Below are positions 8,501 to 10,677 of a stretch of DNA of 10,677 bases, in pieces (the stretch's first letter is position 1; every line of letters starts with the position of its first letter). The stretch lies in NCBI GenBank assembly GCA_023427285.1, contig JAEZBH010000187.1:1-10677 (forward strand). Reading direction: 5' to 3'. Origin of the DNA: Pseudomonadota bacterium (GTDB taxonomy: Bacteria > Pseudomonadota > Alphaproteobacteria > Sphingomonadales > Sphingomonadaceae). The position numbers and the translations under genes were made by a program. The notes beneath the pieces were generated by a model, which was given only the letters and a program-made list of their open reading frames with translations, had not been told where the DNA came from and did no database searches.

Positions 8501-8780
8501 TCATCTGCGCTTCCGCCCGATCCTGATGACCTCGTTCGCGTTCATTCTGGGCGTGTTGCCGCTGGCCATCAGCACCGGCGCGGGCGCGGCCAGCCGCGTC
8601 GCCCTCGGCACCGGCGTGATGGGCGGCATGATCGGCGCAACCGTCCTTGGCGTGTTCTTTATCCCCGTGTTCTTCGTGGCCGTGCGCCGCTGGCTGGGCC
8701 GCAGGCGGAACGGGGATGCCGACCAGCCGCCGCCGCTTCCGCCCTATGCGCGCCCCTTGACGGAGGACGACCATGCCTAG
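5592..8780 (+). CDS. RND multidrug efflux pump, inner-membrane permease (HAE1 family, AcrB/MexB-like)
   Basis: This proton-driven pump trimer takes drugs or other hydrophobic compounds from the periplasm and inner membrane and passes them to the outer-membrane channel. Its 1062 residues are the usual length for the HAE1 family. The N-terminus MFARFFIDRPIFSIVIALAI is typical of the first helix. Proton-relay residues are present: Asp408-Asp409 in TM4 (GILVDDAIVVIENVER) and Lys943 in TM10 (LSAKNAILIVEF). Both large periplasmic loops are intact, including GFSFFGSGQN at about 618-627, where AcrB has its drug-gating switch loop, and Phe137 near the AcrB phenylalanine cluster. The charged C-terminus ends cytoplasmically. 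ATG at 5592 follows AGGAGAGG at 5581-5588. The stop overlaps the channel gene by 8 bp, so translation is coupled. HAE1 drug pump is preferred over a heavy-metal pump because of the length and TM4 motif; the substrate cannot be read from sequence. Confidence 0.97.
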   Translation: MFARFFIDRPIFSIVIALAITIGGILAVRSLPIEQYPAVAPPSLTISATYPGADAETLEQNVTAVIEPELNGVEGFLYMSSTSSSNGSVSITVTFESGTDIDIAQMEVQNRLNRVEARLPEEVRRQGIQVNQASTGFLLIVALTSPGGTHSALDLGNYASTRIIDQLRRVPGVGDVRLFGSEYAMRIWLDPERLASFSMSPAEALAAVQEQNSQSAGGQIGGLPSTPQQQLNATIINQRRLRTAEEFGQIILRADPDGSTVRLADVAQVELGAQTYDTTSRLNRNPMGGMAVQLATGANALQTAESVKLRMAELEQDFPDDMTWRVPYDTSPFIQISVKEVLKTLAEAVFLVFLVMYLFLQNFRATLIPTIVVPVALLGACLGLSALGYSINVLSLFAMVLAIGILVDDAIVVIENVERIMEEERLPPREATYKAMGQIVSPIIGITLVLVAVFIPMAFFPGTVGGIYRQFSVTLALSIAFSALLALTLTPALCALMLKPAKHHGDEGSKSKGRLGRFFDGFNRWFGRTTNDYQRRVGQLIRRPGRWMAVFALLSALVVWLFMTLPSSFLPEEDQGYLITVVQAEPGATQSRTLGIVEQAENYYLSQPQVESIISILGFSFFGSGQNAAMMFIDLKDWDDRPGRENHASTVAGKAMAVLSQIKNAMIFALSPPAIPELGTASGFSFRLQDRTGQGHTALINAQNQLLGLAAQSPVLSGVRPEGLQDSPQVRVLVDRILARALGVNIGDINNTLAIAFGSGYANDFNREGRVLRVLLQAEADQRMTPTDILDLRVRNQNGEMVPFSAFTTAQWSAGPPQLNRYNGYPSVNISGSAAENYSTGDAMDEMERLAAQLPSGFGYEWTGISYEEKLSAGQIPALLSLSILIVFLVLSALYESWTIPLAVLLVVPLGVLGALLAALLRGLPIDVYFNVGIITIIGLSAKNAILIVEFARDLEAEGRSTIDATLEAVHLRFRPILMTSFAFILGVLPLAISTGAGAASRVALGTGVMGGMIGATVLGVFFIPVFFVAVRRWLGRRRNGDADQPPPLPPYARPLTEDDHA

Positions 8781-10257
8781 GCCGTTTGCTCCCCTTGGTC
8801 TGGTGCCGCCTCTGGTTCTGGCCGCCTGCTCGCTCCAGCCCGAGTACAAGCAGCCCCCGCTCCCAACCGCCCCGACCTTTGCGGCCGATCTGATGCCCGA
8901 GACGAACGGCCCGCGGGCGGTGGACATCGGCTGGCAGGAGTTCTTTACTGATCCGCGCCTTCAAAGGCTCATCGCGCTGGCGCTGGAAAACAACCGGGAC
9001 CTGCGCCAGGCGGTGTTGCGGATTGATGAGGCGCGGGCCCAGTACCGCATTCAACGGGCCGACCAATTGCCCAACCTGACCCTTGACGGCAGCGCCGCGC
9101 GCAGCCGAAGCGGGTCGGGCGGCGTCGGCGTGGTGACGGACGGCATTGAGGACGGCAGCGACGCGACTTTCAGCCGGTATCAGATCGGGGTGAACATTCC
9201 GGCGTTCGAGCTGGATTTCTGGGGGCGCGTGCGCAGCCTGACCGAGGCGGCCCGCGCCACTTATCTCGCCACCATCGAGGCCCAGCGCTCGTTCCGCCTC
9301 AGCCTGATTGCCGATGTCGCGACCGCATATCTGGCGGACCGGGAGTTTGCCGAGCGCATAAGGCTGGCGGAGCAGACCGTGCGCAGCCGTGTGGAGGCGC
9401 TGGAGATCTCAAGGCTAAGGTTGGAGGCAGGCGTGACCTCTGCGCTGGATTACCGCCAGACCGAAACCCTGCTGACCCAAGCGCAGACCGAGCTGGCTCT
9501 GATCGAACGCCAGCGCGCCCAGAACCGCAACACCATGCAGGTCCTCATCGGCGGCCCGGTGCCGACGGACCTGCCCCCACCCATGCCGCTGGAGCAGCAG
9601 GGCATCATTGCCGACATCAGCGCCGGATTGCCGTCTGACCTCTTGGTCAACCGCCCGGACATTCTGGAAGCAGAAGAGCAGCTGCGCGCCGCCAATGCCA
9701 ATATCGGCGCGGCGCGCGCCGCCTTTTTCCCCCGGATCAGCCTGACGGCGTTCTTCGGCTTTGCCAGCACCGAGCTGGAAGAGCTGTTCGGCGATGAGGG
9801 CAACACCTGGTCCTTTGGGCCTTCGCTTGCGTTGCCCCTGTTCGATGCCGGACGCAACGAGGCCAACCTCGATCTGGCAGTGGCGCGCCGGAATATCGCC
9901 GTTGCCAATTACGAACTGACGATCCAGGTCGCCTTTCGCGAGGTTGCCGATGCGCTGGCCGCCCGGCGCTGGCTGGCGGAACAGTTCGCATCGCAGCAAC
10001 GCGGGCTTTTGGCGGAACGGGACCGGGCCGAGCTGGCCGAGCTGCGCTACCGCAACGGCGTTGCTGATTATATCGAGGTGTTGGATGCCCAGCGCCAGTT
10101 GTTCGCGGCCGAGCAGCAGCTGGTCCAGATCCGCCAGGCCCAGCTCGCCAATGCCGTCTCGCTCTATGTGGCGCTGGGGGGCGGCCTCAGGGCCACCTCC
10201 ACCGCGCCCGCAGCGGCGCCGCCCCCATCCGCACCGGGCCCATCAGCACCGCGCTAA
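8773..10257 (+). CDS. RND efflux outer-membrane channel, lipoprotein of the NodT/OprM type
   Basis: This is the TolC-like exit duct of the pump, a trimer spanning the outer membrane and periplasm. Of 494 residues the first 19 form a lipoprotein signal ending in LAAC (Cys19), followed by SLQPEYKQP, the usual start of this family. Two tandem outer-membrane efflux repeats follow. Family motifs are clear: FELDFWGRVRSL in the first half, SDLLVNRPDILEAEEQLRAA with ANIGAARAAFFPRISLTAFF in the middle, and RYRNGVADYIEVLDAQRQL in the second half. The last 26 or so residues are a low-complexity Ala/Pro/Ser tail, like that of the adaptor. The ATG overlaps the pump stop by 8 bp and has GGAGG at 8762-8766, 6 bp upstream. 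It is the last gene of the operon, with the terminator starting in its stop codon. Confidence 0.96.
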   Translation: MPRPFAPLGLVPPLVLAACSLQPEYKQPPLPTAPTFAADLMPETNGPRAVDIGWQEFFTDPRLQRLIALALENNRDLRQAVLRIDEARAQYRIQRADQLPNLTLDGSAARSRSGSGGVGVVTDGIEDGSDATFSRYQIGVNIPAFELDFWGRVRSLTEAARATYLATIEAQRSFRLSLIADVATAYLADREFAERIRLAEQTVRSRVEALEISRLRLEAGVTSALDYRQTETLLTQAQTELALIERQRAQNRNTMQVLIGGPVPTDLPPPMPLEQQGIIADISAGLPSDLLVNRPDILEAEEQLRAANANIGAARAAFFPRISLTAFFGFASTELEELFGDEGNTWSFGPSLALPLFDAGRNEANLDLAVARRNIAVANYELTIQVAFREVADALAARRWLAEQFASQQRGLLAERDRAELAELRYRNGVADYIEVLDAQRQLFAAEQQLVQIRQAQLANAVSLYVALGGGLRATSTAPAAAPPPSAPGPSAPR

Positions 10258-10286
10258 CCGCCGATTCCGGCCTGAATCGGCGGTTT
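10256..10286 (+). terminator. Intrinsic terminator of the efflux operon
   Basis: A perfect 12-bp inverted repeat, AACCGCCGATTC and GAATCGGCGGTT, encloses the 6-base loop CGGCCT and ends in TTT. The left arm begins inside the TAA stop of the channel gene. The stem is GC-rich at its base and should be very stable; the T run is short, as is common in GC-rich genomes. It separates the efflux operon from the next promoter. Confidence 0.8.
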
Positions 10287-10472
10287 GGCCGCCTCAGTTG
10301 TACGGATTAATCCTGTGCGAGTCTCTCGATCGAGGGGTTTTGGGATGCTTTGTTACGGCCCAAGGGAGGATTGCAGCGCCTGCAACGCCTCGTATCCGTA
10401 TCGATAACCCATTGATTTTGCGTGTTGTGTCGTGGCGTTTCGCAAAAAGTTCAAATTTCTGGTTTGTGGTTG
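10287..10472. other. Non-coding stretch before the putative rRNA promoter
   Basis: I find no gene here. It holds three short palindromes: GGATTAATCC (10304-10313), CTCGATCGAG (10325-10334, followed by GGGGTTTT) and TTGCAG-CGC-CTGCAA (10371-10385). Base composition becomes AT-rich after about 10405. AAAAAGTTCAAATTT at 10444-10458 lies 15 bp before the -35 hexamer, where an rRNA promoter UP element would be. Confidence 0.5.
10371..10385. repeat. Inverted repeat TTGCAG-CGC-CTGCAA
   Basis: A perfect 6-bp inverted repeat with a 3-base centre. Its right arm is part of CCTGCAACG (10379-10387), the same nine bases found twice upstream of the efflux operon at 4073-4091. It could be an operator; the match may also be chance. 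Confidence 0.4.
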
Positions 10473-10508
10473 TTGACTCTGGGTTGGGATAGGGTCATAA
10501 GCCGCCTC
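10473..10508 (+). promoter_or_regulatory. Putative rRNA operon promoter
   Basis: TTGACT at 10473-10478 (five of six -35 matches), a 17-bp spacer, then CATAAG at 10496-10501 (four of six -10 matches). The bases that follow, CCGCCTCCCGACGCG, are a GC-rich discriminator of the kind seen at stringently controlled rRNA promoters, with transcription expected near 10508. An AT-rich block lies just upstream. The rRNA assignment rests on the leader that follows. Confidence 0.65.
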
Positions 10509-10514
10509 CCGACG

Positions 10515-10531
10515 CGGTGACGCACTCACCG
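10515..10531 (+). other. Leader hairpin near the inferred transcript start
   Basis: CGGTGA and TCACCG form a perfect 6-bp stem around CGCAC. It would be among the first RNA structures made from the putative rRNA promoter and could act as a boxB-like element; that role is inference. Confidence 0.4.
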
Positions 10532-10609
10532 GGACGGACGAAACGGCCCAGATCGAACAGATCAACGAGACGCTTCGGACGGACTGGAAAGTGAGACATC
10601 AAGTCGAAT

Positions 10610-10621
10610 TGCTCTTTCTCA
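10610..10621 (+). promoter_or_regulatory. boxA-like antitermination element
   Basis: TGCTCTTTCTCA matches the conserved TGCTCTTT core of rrn boxA, the RNA site bound by NusB-NusE (S10) that keeps polymerase from stopping early in rRNA operons. It lies about 100 bases after the inferred start, as expected for a leader boxA. Confidence 0.65.
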
Positions 10622-10677
10622 TTGTTGGTTTTTGGAAGGGACATGTGGGCGGCGATGCTCACGGTTCAGCGGAAGTC

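Larger units (their letters stand above)
10508..10677 (+). ncRNA. Putative 16S rRNA operon leader (runs off the right edge)
   Basis: This untranslated stretch starts at the inferred promoter start and continues beyond the window. It has an early hairpin CGGTGA-CGCAC-TCACCG (10515-10531), no convincing reading frame, a boxA-like antitermination element (10610-10621) and then GAAGGGACATGTGGGCGGCG (10636-10655). From memory of alphaproteobacterial, especially sphingomonad, rrn operons, this order of TGCTCTTT, ATTGTTGGTTTT and GTGGGCGGCG is typical of the 16S leader. The mature 16S 5' end is not inside the window. The family recognition is from recall, not from a search. Confidence 0.65.

Noticed and set aside
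6744..8927. Minus-strand open frame of 727 codons opposite the RND pump
   Set aside because: It has no recognisable domain, is rich in Arg, His, Gln and Gly as expected for antisense of GC-rich coding DNA, and lies opposite a certain pump gene.
10325..10341. Second terminator at CTCGATCGAG followed by GGGGTTTT
   Set aside because: The palindrome leaves only a 3-bp stem once a loop is allowed, so it is too weak; the strong hairpin at 10256-10286 already ends the operon.
10353..10565. Minus-strand frame of 70 codons in the 3' region
   Set aside because: It covers the putative rRNA promoter, resembles no family I know, and has no ribosome binding site that I can support.

Overview
The window is GC-rich, densely coding bacterial DNA. 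Two things suggest an alphaproteobacterium, probably of sphingomonad type: the style of the efflux and signalling proteins, and a 3' end that reads like an alphaproteobacterial rRNA operon leader (TTGACT promoter, GC-rich discriminator, boxA TGCTCTTT, and a GTGGGCGGCG stretch before 16S). This assignment is inference; no 16S gene lies inside the window.

Layout from left to right. (1) Bases 1-192, minus strand: the N-terminal 64 codons of dihydroorotase PyrC, cut by the window edge. (2) Bases 193-468: a non-coding gap between divergent genes, holding three exact-period 20-bp tandem repeats, each with a TTGACA hexamer. (3) Bases 469-2025, plus strand: a soluble hybrid histidine kinase (PAS-HisKA-HATPase-REC). 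(4) Bases 2030-3847, minus strand, convergent with the kinase and only 4 bp from it: a membrane diguanylate cyclase with a periplasmic sensory domain, a multi-helix membrane module and a GGEEF cyclase domain. (5) Bases 3848-4313: a divergent intergenic region with an AT-rich island, a small hairpin and repeated CTGCAACG words. (6) Bases 4314-10257, plus strand: a complete tripartite RND multidrug efflux operon (periplasmic adaptor lipoprotein, inner-membrane pump, outer-membrane lipoprotein channel), closed by a strong hairpin terminator that begins in the last stop codon. (7) Bases 10287-10677: a non-coding stretch ending in the promoter and leader of what I read as an rRNA operon; the 16S gene should start just beyond the window.

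How the genes work together. The three efflux genes are tightly packed (21 bp, then an 8-bp overlap) and should make one envelope-spanning, proton-driven exporter. No TetR- or MarR-type regulator is adjacent, so control is probably from elsewhere in the genome. The hybrid kinase has a receiver domain but no output domain or partner regulator nearby, so it is an orphan that must pass phosphate to an unlinked protein. The diguanylate cyclase probably couples a periplasmic signal to c-di-GMP. I see no CRISPR array, transposase, phage gene or toxin-antitoxin pair, and no convincing undescribed multi-gene system. The least explained elements are the 20-bp tandem repeats at 300-359 and the CTGCAACG words flanking the efflux operon.
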